Origin: Actinomycetota bacterium
GTDB taxonomy: Bacteria; Actinomycetota; Actinomycetes; Actinomycetales; Microbacteriaceae
Direction of reading: 5' to 3'
NCBI GenBank assembly: GCA_009704705.1
Contig: WLDR01000068.1
Coordinates: forward strand, 1-7,307
Length of the DNA: 7,307 nt
Shown piece by piece: positions 1 through 6,168 of the stretch. Under the pieces are notes generated by a model that saw only the letters and a list, made by a program, of their open reading frames with translations, searched no databases and was not told the DNA's origin. A program made the position numbers and the translations under genes. Position 1 is the stretch's first letter. Every line of letters begins with the position of its first letter.

Positions 1-1218
1 GACTCGGTATACGACGCATACCGCGGAGTCGTCACCTACGTGCGCGTCATTGACGGCAAGCTCTCCCCGCGCCAGCGCATCAAGATGATGTCGACCGGCG
101 CAAACCACGAACTTCTCGAGATTGGCGTGAGTTCGCCCGAGCCCGTTCCCACCAAGGGTCTCGGCGTCGGCGAGGTCGGCTACTTGATTACGGGCGTGAA
201 AGACGTCCGTCAGTCCAAAGTCGGCGACACGATTACCGATTCACATAAGCCGGCCTCGCAGGCCCTGCCCGGTTACACCGAGCCCAAGCCGATGGTGTTC
301 TCGGGGTTGTACCCGATCGACGGCAGTGACTATCCCGTTCTGCGTGAGGCACTCGACAAGCTGAAACTGTCGGATGCGTCGCTCAATTATGAGCCGGAGA
401 CCTCCGTCGCTCTCGGCTTTGGATTCCGCTGCGGGTTCTTGGGTCTCTTGCACCTCGAACTCATCACCGAGCGCCTCGAACGCGAGTTTGGCCTCGACCT
501 GATTGCCACTGCGCCGAGCGTGCCCTATGAGGTCACGACAGAAGACAAGAAGACGGTCACCGTCACGAACCCGAGCGAATATCCTTCAGGAAAGATCGAC
601 CGCGTTCGTGAGCCTGTCGTCAAGACGGCAATTCTTGCGCCGAAGGATTACGTCGGCACAATCATGGAGCTGTGCCAAAGCCGACGCGGAACGCTGCTCG
701 GCATGGACTACCTCGGTGAAGACCGCGTTGAGTTGAAGTACAACATGCCGCTCGGCGAGATTGTGTTCGACTTCTTCGACCACCTCAAGAGTCGCACCCA
801 GGGGTACGCCTCGCTGGACTACGAACCTGCGGGCGATCAAGAATCTGAACTCGTCAAGGTCGACATTTTGCTCCAGGGCGAGACAGTCGATGCGTTTAGC
901 GCCATCGTGCACAAAGACAAGGCCTACGCATACGGACTCATGATGACCGAGCGACTCAAGAAGCTCATCCCGCGTCAGCAGTTCGAGGTGCCGATTCAGG
1001 CCGCTATCGGTGCTCGAATTATTGCTCGTGAAAACATCTCCGCGATTCGAAAGGATGTTCTTGCCAAGTGTTACGGCGGTGACATCACTCGCAAGCGCAA
1101 GCTGCTCGAGAAGCAGAAGGAGGGAAAGAAGCGCATGAAGATGGTCGGGCGCGTGGAGGTCCCTCAAGAAGCGTTCATCGCCGCACTCTCGGGCGATGAA
1201 GAGGTAAAGAAGAAGTAG
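1..1218 (+). CDS. lepA: Elongation factor 4 (LepA), 3' part
   Basis: LepA is a ribosome-associated translational GTPase that promotes back-translocation and/or helps 30S maturation. The reading frame is open from base 1, so the gene enters from the left. About 405 residues are visible; the family is usually about 600 long, so the GTP-binding G domain lies outside the window. Visible parts, in order: the domain II barrel (from DSVYDAYRGVV, about residues 1-80), domain III with the LepA hallmark GFRCGFLGLLHLEL (from about residue 141), the EF-G-like domain V (YVGTIMELCQSRRG, then FDFFDHLKSRTQGYASLDYE), and the LepA-specific C-terminal domain (IPRQQFEVPIQAAIGARI, CYGGDITRKRKLLEKQKEGK, VGRVEVPQEAFIAAL). 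The LepA-specific tail separates it from EF-G, BipA and TetM-like proteins. A GTG at 40 is an internal codon, not the start. The stop at 1216-1218 is one base before the next gene, suggesting co-transcription. Confidence 0.97.
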   Translation, partial: DSVYDAYRGVVTYVRVIDGKLSPRQRIKMMSTGANHELLEIGVSSPEPVPTKGLGVGEVGYLITGVKDVRQSKVGDTITDSHKPASQALPGYTEPKPMVFSGLYPIDGSDYPVLREALDKLKLSDASLNYEPETSVALGFGFRCGFLGLLHLELITERLEREFGLDLIATAPSVPYEVTTEDKKTVTVTNPSEYPSGKIDRVREPVVKTAILAPKDYVGTIMELCQSRRGTLLGMDYLGEDRVELKYNMPLGEIVFDFFDHLKSRTQGYASLDYEPAGDQESELVKVDILLQGETVDAFSAIVHKDKAYAYGLMMTERLKKLIPRQQFEVPIQAAIGARIIARENISAIRKDVLAKCYGGDITRKRKLLEKQKEGKKRMKMVGRVEVPQEAFIAALSGDEEVKKK

Positions 1219-1219
1219 C

Positions 1220-1795
1220 GTGACTGGTCCTCGTCGATCGTCCTTTCGTGCGAATCAGGTGACGTACGCTGCCGTCGGTGTAACCCAAGACCCCGACGTG
1301 TTGCGGTTTCCTCCCGTCGGATTTCACGCGCGCCGCAACGAGCGTCGAATTGGGTCGGGGCCCGACCGATTCGCTGCCGCTTCGGCCGACCTCTTGAACG
1401 GCGCCTTCTTTGAACGAGCCGGACTCGATGCAATGACCGCACAGGGCGAGCGGCTGTCCGTCGAGGCGCTCCGACTCGAGTCGCCCACCGTTCGTTTGGC
1501 AAACGTGTGGTGGCCGATGAATGTTGTGCGCGATTTTCGCGTCATTTATGCGGTTCGAGAGGAGCGTCGAGTCGCCTTCGCGCTGGGCACGTTGACGGAG
1601 TGGCCTCTCAGCGGCGAGGAGTCGTTCGTCGTCGAATGGCGCGAAGATGACACCGTGTGGTCGCAGGTCACAACGGTTACGCAACTGAACTCGCACTGGT
1701 CAATCAAGCTCATTGCGCCACTCGTGCGCCTGCGCGAGCACCTGCTGCGAATCCGCTACACGCGCGCGCTCAACCCGGTCAAGTCAGCGACCTAG
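1220..1795 (+). CDS. DUF1990 family protein
   Basis: A 191-residue soluble protein of the DUF1990 family, whose biochemical role I do not know. Family-like features are the N-terminal VTYAAVG segment (about 14-20), the basic GFHARRNERRIGSG stretch (34-47), the central GTLTEWPLSGEESF block (123-136) matching the usual GTLPGHPxSGEExF motif, and the C-terminal HWSIKLIAPLVRLREHLLRIRYTRAL (159-184). No signal peptide or membrane helix is apparent. The GTG start sits one base after the lepA stop. Upstream there is only the purine-rich end of lepA (AAGAAG at 1210-1215) as a weak ribosome-binding site, so translation is probably coupled to lepA. The end overlaps the hemW start. Its position between lepA and hemW suggests a stable operon partner but does not reveal its job. 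Confidence 0.9.
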   Translation: MTGPRRSSFRANQVTYAAVGVTQDPDVLRFPPVGFHARRNERRIGSGPDRFAAASADLLNGAFFERAGLDAMTAQGERLSVEALRLESPTVRLANVWWPMNVVRDFRVIYAVREERRVAFALGTLTEWPLSGEESFVVEWREDDTVWSQVTTVTQLNSHWSIKLIAPLVRLREHLLRIRYTRALNPVKSAT

Positions 1796-3003
1796 TGGCC
1801 GGCCCATTGCCGGTCGGCGACCCGGCGCCAGAAGACGGACACCTACCCGCGTCGGCCCTCGCGTCGACGTCGCCACTGTCGGCGTATATCCATGTTCCGT
1901 ATTGTCGCGTGCGCTGTGGCTATTGCGACTTCAACACGTACACGGCATCCGAATTGGGGGATGCGCGCCGCGACGACTACGCATCGCAAGTGGCCCGCGA
2001 AATCGAGTTCGCCGCCCGAGTGCTTGGGCCTTCGGTGCGCCCATTCGACACTGTTTTTCTCGGCGGAGGCACGCCGACGCTGCTGCCCGCCGCCGACCTT
2101 GTCACCATGCTCGACGCACTCCGCACGCGGTTTGGAATTGCGGACGGGGCCGAGGTGACGGTTGAAGCGAATCCCGATTCGGTCGATGCCGAGTATTTGC
2201 ACGCACTCAAGGCTGGCGGATTCACACGCGTGAGTTTTGGCGTGCAGTCTGCAGTGCCGCACGTGCTCGCGACACTCGACCGCACGCATGACCCCGAGCG
2301 GGTGCCGGAGGTCGTCGCGTCGGCGAAAGAGGCCGGTCTCGACACGAGCATCGATCTGATCTACGGAACGCCGGGGGAGTCGCTTGACGACTGGCGTCAG
2401 TCTCTCGATTTCGCACTCGCGCTCGACACGGGGCACATCAGTGCGTACGCACTCATTGTCGAAGAGGGCACCGCTCTCGAGCGCCGAATCCGCCGAGGCG
2501 AAATCGAGCCGACCGACGACGATTTGATGGCCGACATGTATGAGCTCGCCGAGTCAAAACTCAGCGAGGCCGGCTTTCGCTGGTACGAGGTCAGCAATTG
2601 GGCTCGGAGCCCACGCGAGCAGTCGCGCCACAACGTGGCCTATTGGGTGAATAACGATTGGTGGGGCTTTGGGCCTGGCGCTCACAGTCACGTGGGTGGA
2701 GTGCGCTGGTGGAACGTCAAGCATCCTCACGCTTACGCTCAGCGCGTTAACTCGGGGGTCTCACCTGCCGCCGGGCGTGAGACTCCGGATGCGCAGGCTC
2801 GCGATCTCGAAGAAGTTTTGTTGCGCATGCGCCTCGCATCGGGGCTCCCGATTAATGCGGTTGACGCTGTTCGTCGCGCCGATGCTCAGGCTCTCGTTGG
2901 CGAGGGGCTCATTGACGACATCGCGTACGAGGCAGGAAACCTGGTGCTGACATTTCGAGGCAGGCTACTGGCGGACTACGTCGTTCGCCGCCTGACTGAC
3001 TAG
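1795..3003 (+). CDS. hemW: Radical SAM heme chaperone HemW
   Basis: HemW proteins bind heme and a 4Fe-4S cluster and deliver heme to hemoproteins such as respiratory cytochromes. They are often mislabelled oxygen-independent coproporphyrinogen III oxidase (HemN). Counting from the GTG at 1795 the product is 402 residues, a normal HemW length. The radical-SAM motif is C37-RVR-C41-GY-C44-DF. It lacks the extra cysteine right after the motif (CxxxCxxCxC) expected of true HemN. GGGTPT (90-95) is the SAM-binding glycine motif. HNVAYW (from His279) followed by GFGPGAHSH is typical of the HemW branch. The frame is open upstream to a GTG at 1657, but that extension lies inside DUF1990. I prefer 1795 because its GTG overlaps the upstream stop (taGTG), typical of coupled translation; a TTG at 1807 is an alternative. 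No clear Shine-Dalgarno site precedes either codon. Confidence 0.94.
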   Translation: MAGPLPVGDPAPEDGHLPASALASTSPLSAYIHVPYCRVRCGYCDFNTYTASELGDARRDDYASQVAREIEFAARVLGPSVRPFDTVFLGGGTPTLLPAADLVTMLDALRTRFGIADGAEVTVEANPDSVDAEYLHALKAGGFTRVSFGVQSAVPHVLATLDRTHDPERVPEVVASAKEAGLDTSIDLIYGTPGESLDDWRQSLDFALALDTGHISAYALIVEEGTALERRIRRGEIEPTDDDLMADMYELAESKLSEAGFRWYEVSNWARSPREQSRHNVAYWVNNDWWGFGPGAHSHVGGVRWWNVKHPHAYAQRVNSGVSPAAGRETPDAQARDLEEVLLRMRLASGLPINAVDAVRRADAQALVGEGLIDDIAYEAGNLVLTFRGRLLADYVVRRLTD

Positions 3004-3033
3004 TCGGAGCCCACGGCGGCGTCAGCGTCGTGA

Positions 3034-3405
3034 CTAAGCGCGGATGAACTTGATCGACAGCGGGTAGACGTAGAGCTGGCCGCGGTGTGCGTGCTGCGCG
3101 GCCAAGATACTGAAGACCACGTTCAACACGGCTACGGCAAAGAAGAGCACGAAGCCAATGAAAATGAGCATGAGTACCCAGCTCGCGAAGAGGTAGACGA
3201 CGACCGAGAGTTGCCAGTTCAGTGCGGAGACGGCATGTTCGCGAACAAACGGACCGCGTTGGCGAAGCAGCAAATAGCCCACCCACGGTCCAATGAAATA
3301 CGTGAACAGGCCGCTCAGCTGAATGAGAGCCGACCACAGTTTCTCGTCACTGGGCGTCAGAGGCGTAAATCCGGCGTAGGGGCTGACACGCGGTGAGTCC
3401 GACAT
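3034..3405 (-). CDS. DUF4870 domain membrane protein (downstream paralog)
   Basis: A 123-residue integral membrane protein of the DUF4870 (Tic20-like) type, molecular function unknown. It has a short polar N-terminus (about 1-22), then three hydrophobic segments at about 24-47, 61-80 and 81-102, and a short C-terminal tail ending YPLSIKFIRA. The RQRGPFVREHAVSALNWQLS linker (48-67) is the conserved core of the family. It aligns over its full length with the protein encoded at 3524-3868 (RGP..., ALNWQ against ALNFQ, YPLSIKFIR against YPVTLRLIK), so the two are tandem paralogs. The ATG is supported by a good ribosome-binding site AAAGGA (3413-3418, minus strand) seven bases upstream. The terminator just upstream implies its own promoter within 3406-3464. 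It converges on hemW with 30 bases between the stops. In some Gram-positive bacteria such proteins sit near stress or secretion genes, but nothing here assigns a role. Confidence 0.88.
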   Translation of the reverse strand: MSDSPRVSPYAGFTPLTPSDEKLWSALIQLSGLFTYFIGPWVGYLLLRQRGPFVREHAVSALNWQLSVVVYLFASWVLMLIFIGFVLFFAVAVLNVVFSILAAQHAHRGQLYVYPLSIKFIRA

Positions 3406-3463
3406 CGGGCTGTCCTTTCGATTGATTCGTGAAATCTAACCCATATTGTCACACGCACATATG

Positions 3464-3502
3464 AAAACCCTGGCACCACCGAAAGCGGCGATGCCAGGGT
3501 TT
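3464..3502 (-). terminator. Rho-independent terminator after the upstream DUF4870 gene
   Basis: A perfect 11-bp inverted repeat, AAACCCTGGCA at 3465-3475 and TGCCAGGGTTT at 3492-3502, is separated by 16 bases. Inside the loop, CCG (3479-3481) can pair with CGG (3486-3488) around AAAG. Read on the minus strand, the 3' arm runs into TTTTC, giving the T-run of an intrinsic terminator. It starts 21 bases past the stop of the 3524-3868 gene. On the plus strand the trailing sequence is only TTTCTG, so the minus orientation is favoured. Confidence 0.85.
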
Positions 3503-3523
3503 CTGTTGCTGATGCGAACGTCG

Positions 3524-3868
3524 CTACTTGATGAGGCGGAGTGTAACGGGGTACTTGTAGTCTTCGCCGGCCTGCACCTTCGTGAAGGCGACGATCGAGA
3601 AGATGAGGCGCAAAGCCCACGCGGCAAAAATGAGAATTACACCAACGAAGATGAACGTGAGAATGTAGCCGACAACTTCTATCAGAAGCATTGTGATCTG
3701 AAAGTTGAGCGCCTCTTTGCCCAACTTGTTCGTCTGGGGGCCACGGTCCTTGAAGACAATCCAGATAATGAGAGACGGCAAGATGCCGAGGATGCCCAGG
3801 ATTTGAGCGAGGCCGGCGTAGGTTTTGTCTTCGGCTGGTGTGAGTTTTGGTGCTGACGGTGTTGACAT
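3524..3868 (-). CDS. DUF4870 domain membrane protein (upstream paralog)
   Basis: A 114-residue predicted membrane protein of the DUF4870 (Tic20-like) family, function unknown. The N-terminal 14 residues are polar, followed by hydrophobic segments at about 17-38, 55-73 and 74-95. Between the first two is the family linker FKDRGPQTNKLGKEALNFQI (39-57). The C-terminus YKYPVTLRLIK matches the ending of its neighbour at 3034-3405. The ATG at 3866-3868 has a strong ribosome-binding site (GAAGGGA on the minus strand) followed by a short AT-rich spacer. The gene is divergent from hrcA, with 162 bases between the two start codons, and is followed by a strong terminator. It is therefore probably a one-gene transcript. 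The shared upstream region raises the possibility, unproven, that the operators of hrcA also affect it. Confidence 0.88.
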   Translation of the reverse strand: MSTPSAPKLTPAEDKTYAGLAQILGILGILPSLIIWIVFKDRGPQTNKLGKEALNFQITMLLIEVVGYILTFIFVGVILIFAAWALRLIFSIVAFTKVQAGEDYKYPVTLRLIK

Positions 3869-3931
3869 TGTTATCCCTTCGGGTCGTTCGGGCTGGTGTT
3901 ATGCCAACGCTACGCCCGCAATGTTCCGCTT

Positions 3932-3949
3932 GGCAAAGAATCTTTTGCC
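3932..3949. repeat. Imperfect inverted repeat upstream of hrcA
   Basis: GGCAAAGA (3932-3939) and TCTTTTGCC (3941-3949) are inverted copies of each other around a single central A, with one extra T in the right arm. The repeat lies 13 bases upstream of the likely hrcA -10 box and covers the spot where the hrcA -35 would fall. The complement of its left arm (TTGCCA) could serve as a -35 for the divergent DUF4870 gene. It has no T-run in either direction that would make it a terminator, and it does not resemble CIRCE or the HspR (HAIR) consensus. It could be an operator for an unknown regulator or a chance symmetry. Confidence 0.45.
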
Positions 3950-3962
3950 CACGAAGCGCAGG

Positions 3963-3968
3963 TATTAT
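3963..3968 (+). promoter_or_regulatory. Likely -10 box of the hrcA promoter
   Basis: TATTAT matches the TATAAT consensus at five of six positions and directly abuts the CIRCE operator. A start site six to eight bases downstream would fall in the left CIRCE arm, the usual arrangement for HrcA repression. No good -35 is present at normal spacing (the expected place reads ATCTTT), so the promoter is inferred from position and the -10 alone. Confidence 0.5.
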
Positions 3969-3994
3969 TGGCACTCTATATCGGTGAGTGCTAG
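3968..3994 (+). promoter_or_regulatory. CIRCE operator (HrcA binding site)
   Basis: TTGGCACTC (3968-3976), nine bases, then GAGTGCTAG (3986-3994). This matches the CIRCE consensus TTAGCACTC-N9-GAGTGCTAA, with one mismatch in each arm and the exact nine-base spacing. It ends 36 bases before the chosen hrcA start, so it lies at the transcription start and in the 5' leader. HrcA binding here would repress its own operon and be relieved by heat stress, when GroEL becomes limiting (established for the family). Confidence 0.96.
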
Positions 3995-4016
3995 CAGAAC
4001 GTGCGAACACGAGAGC

Positions 4017-4022
4017 GGAAGG
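4017..4022 (+). promoter_or_regulatory. Ribosome-binding site that fixes the hrcA start
   Basis: GGAAGG lies eight bases upstream of the ATG at 4031. No comparable site precedes the in-frame GTG at 4001, which is only six bases downstream of CIRCE. This supports the ATG as the start. Confidence 0.75.
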
Positions 4023-4030
4023 CAAACGCG

Positions 4031-5047
4031 ATGGTCTCACAGCGCGGTCTCGATGTTCTTCGTGCCATCGTTCAGGACTATGTGGAGTCACGGGAACCAG
4101 TGGGCTCAAAGTCGATTGTCGACCGCCACAACTTCGGGGTATCACCCGCGACAATTCGCAATGAAATGGCTCTGCTCGAAGAAGAGAACCTCATCGTTGC
4201 CCCGCACACATCGAGCGGACGAGTGCCCACAGACAAGGGTTACCGCATCTTTGTTGACCACCTGGCGGAAACACGCTCGATTAGTGGCGCTCAGCGGCAG
4301 GCTATCGAGAGGTTCCTCGATGAATCTCACGACTACGACGACCTGCTTCAGCGCACGTCACGGTTGCTGTCACAACTCACGCGACAGGTGGCTGTCGTCG
4401 AGTATCCGTCCCTCGGCGGCGCCAAGGTGCAGCGCATCGAGTTGGTGAACATCAGCAACGAGCGTCTTCTGTGCATCTTGATTGCCGATAACGGGCGCAT
4501 CGACCAGCGCATGATTGAGTGCGGTCGCGACGTGTCGGAAGGCGAGCTCAACGAGTTGTCGTTGCGAGCAAACGGGTTCGTCGACGGCAGATCTTTATCC
4601 GAGGCGCAGGGAGCGCTCAACGGTTTCTCCTCGAACTTTCCGCCCGACTCGCAAGCTGTGGCGACGGGAATTGCCGTTGCAATAACGGACATGGTTGCGG
4701 CAAATCGCACCCAGAAACTCGCCGTCTCGGGAGCAGCAAACTTGGTACGGACCGAGGAAGACTTCTCAGGAAATCTATTCCCAGTTCTCGACGCTATTGA
4801 GGAGCAGGTCGTCTTGCTCAAGCTCATGTGTGAGCTTGCTCTAGACACAGACGAGATTGCCGTCTCTATCGGCAGTGAGCATGGTGAGATTGGACTTCGT
4901 GCGGCCAGCCTGATGGCCGGTTCGTACTCATCCGGTGGCGAAAACTCGATGGTGGGCATCCTCGGACCCACACGCATGGATTACTCAGCGAATATGGCGG
5001 CGGTCCGAGCTGTTTCTCGCTATTTGTCGAAACTCTTGCACTCTTAG
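4031..5047 (+). CDS. hrcA: Heat-inducible transcription repressor HrcA
   Basis: HrcA is the repressor that binds CIRCE operators and controls chaperone genes, with GroEL helping it fold to the active form. From the ATG at 4031 the product is 338 residues, usual for the family. The N-terminal winged-helix region shows QRGLDVLRAIVQDYVESREPV, VGSKSIV, SPATIRNEMALLEEENLI (38-55) and HTSSGRVPTDKGYRIFVDHL (59-78), all hallmark segments. The C-terminal part has IGSEHGE followed by MVGILGPTRMDYSANM and a terminal helix ending SRYLSKLL, matching the conserved end of HrcA. The start is set by the ribosome-binding site at 4017-4022; a GTG at 4001 would add ten residues not expected in the family. CIRCE lies just upstream, so the gene is very likely autoregulated. 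dnaJ follows after 18 bases with no terminator between, consistent with a single operon. Confidence 0.97.
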   Translation: MVSQRGLDVLRAIVQDYVESREPVGSKSIVDRHNFGVSPATIRNEMALLEEENLIVAPHTSSGRVPTDKGYRIFVDHLAETRSISGAQRQAIERFLDESHDYDDLLQRTSRLLSQLTRQVAVVEYPSLGGAKVQRIELVNISNERLLCILIADNGRIDQRMIECGRDVSEGELNELSLRANGFVDGRSLSEAQGALNGFSSNFPPDSQAVATGIAVAITDMVAANRTQKLAVSGAANLVRTEEDFSGNLFPVLDAIEEQVVLLKLMCELALDTDEIAVSIGSEHGEIGLRAASLMAGSYSSGGENSMVGILGPTRMDYSANMAAVRAVSRYLSKLLHS

Positions 5048-5065
5048 AAATCTGGAGCACTATTC

Positions 5066-6163
5066 GTGGCTGACCACTATGAGGTACTCGGCGTCGCTCG
5101 TGACGCCGACACCGAAGCAATCAAGAAGGCATATCGCCGACTTGCGCGCGAACTGCACCCGGATGTGAACCCTGCCCCCGAGGCCGAAGAGCAGTTCAAA
5201 CTCGTGACGCACGCGTACGAGGTTTTGTCAGACCCCGTTCAGCGTGAGCAGTACGACCTCGGCCCGCAACAGGGTTTTCCGGGCGGTTTCGGCGACTTCA
5301 GCGACATTTTCTCGACCTTCTTCAACGGCGGTGGCGGCGGCGGCGGTCGCGGTCCGCGTTCACGGCGTGAGCGAGGACAGGATGCCCTGATTCGGCTCGA
5401 CGTATCGCTCGCCGACGTGATCTTCGGCGTGCACCAAGAGGTCGAAATCGACACGGCCGCCGTCTGTGAAACCTGTGCCGGTAATGGGGCACAACCGGGA
5501 ACCGAGCCGCAAGCGTGTGATATCTGCCGAGGATCAGGTCACATTCAACGCACCGTGCGGTCGCTCATTGGCAACGTCGTGACGAGCGCCCCGTGCGGGT
5601 CATGCCGTGGCTTTGGCACGACCATCCCGCACCCCTGCTCTGCGTGTGCGGGTCAAGGTCGAGTTCGCGCTCGACGCACGGTTCCGGTTGACATTCCTGC
5701 GGGAGTCGACACGGGCGTGCGTCTGCACCTGCCCGGTCAAGGCGAAGCCGGCCCAGGCGGAGGCGTGAATGGCGACCTGTATCTCGAGATTCGTGTCGAT
5801 CATGATGATGTCTTCAACCGCGCGCAAGACGACCTGCTCTGCACTCTCGAGATTTCGATGATTGATGCCATTCTCGGCACCACGGTCACTTTCCCGGGGC
5901 TTGACGGCGACGTGACAGTTGACGTCAAGCCAGGTGTGCAGAGCTCCGACGTGCTCACCGTGAAAGACCGCGGAATCACGCGTTTGCGCGGCTCGGGTCG
6001 CGGTGACCTGAAGGTCGGCATCCACGTGCTGACGCCGACGAAGCTGTCGAGCAAAGAGAAGGATGCCCTCGGCGCGTTCGCCAAGGTTCACAAGGCTCCC
6101 GAGCCACGCATCGCCTCCTTCCAGCAGGGCATCTTCGCCAAACTCCGCGATCGGTTCTTCTAG
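5066..6163 (+). CDS. dnaJ: Chaperone protein DnaJ (hrcA-linked, type I)
   Basis: A J-domain co-chaperone that stimulates DnaK ATPase and presents unfolded clients. All type I parts are present in 365 residues: the J domain (about 3-65) with catalytic HPD at 31-33, a Gly/Phe-rich linker (about 66-97) containing a run of seven glycines at 88-94, a zinc-binding region with four CxxCxGxG repeats beginning at Cys134 (CETCAGNG), Cys151 (CDICRGSG), Cys177 (CGSCRGFG) and Cys191 (CSACAGQG), then the substrate-binding C-terminal domains (VPVDIPAGVDTGVRL onward). The GTG start is preceded by GGAG at 5054-5057 with eight bases spacing. Actinobacteria often carry two dnaJ genes, one with dnaK-grpE-hspR and one after hrcA. 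The lack of dnaK or grpE here makes this the second type (inference). Expression is probably from the CIRCE-controlled promoter. rsmE begins five bases after its stop. Confidence 0.97.
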   Translation: MADHYEVLGVARDADTEAIKKAYRRLARELHPDVNPAPEAEEQFKLVTHAYEVLSDPVQREQYDLGPQQGFPGGFGDFSDIFSTFFNGGGGGGGRGPRSRRERGQDALIRLDVSLADVIFGVHQEVEIDTAAVCETCAGNGAQPGTEPQACDICRGSGHIQRTVRSLIGNVVTSAPCGSCRGFGTTIPHPCSACAGQGRVRARRTVPVDIPAGVDTGVRLHLPGQGEAGPGGGVNGDLYLEIRVDHDDVFNRAQDDLLCTLEISMIDAILGTTVTFPGLDGDVTVDVKPGVQSSDVLTVKDRGITRLRGSGRGDLKVGIHVLTPTKLSSKEKDALGAFAKVHKAPEPRIASFQQGIFAKLRDRFF

Positions 6164-6168
6164 TCCTC

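Noticed and set aside
586..1167. A long open frame antisense to lepA (193 codons), and similar antisense frames across the window.
   Set aside because: It lies entirely opposite strongly conserved lepA codons, has no recognisable motifs or ribosome-binding site, and such shadows are expected in GC-rich coding DNA.
3406..3464. A promoter for the downstream DUF4870 gene (minus-strand TAGATT at 3433-3438 as -10).
   Set aside because: A promoter must be here if the upstream terminator works, but no -35 fits at proper spacing and the -10 is only a partial match, so I do not list it as a feature.
3357..4154. A 265-codon minus-strand open frame spanning the DUF4870 gene, the intergenic region and the start of hrcA.
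   Set aside because: It is in another frame over two genes and CIRCE, is low-complexity and rich in Arg/Ser/His, and matches no family I recognise.
5327..5356. A GGC/GGT-rich repeat tract.
   Set aside because: It encodes the glycine-rich linker of DnaJ, which is normal for this family.
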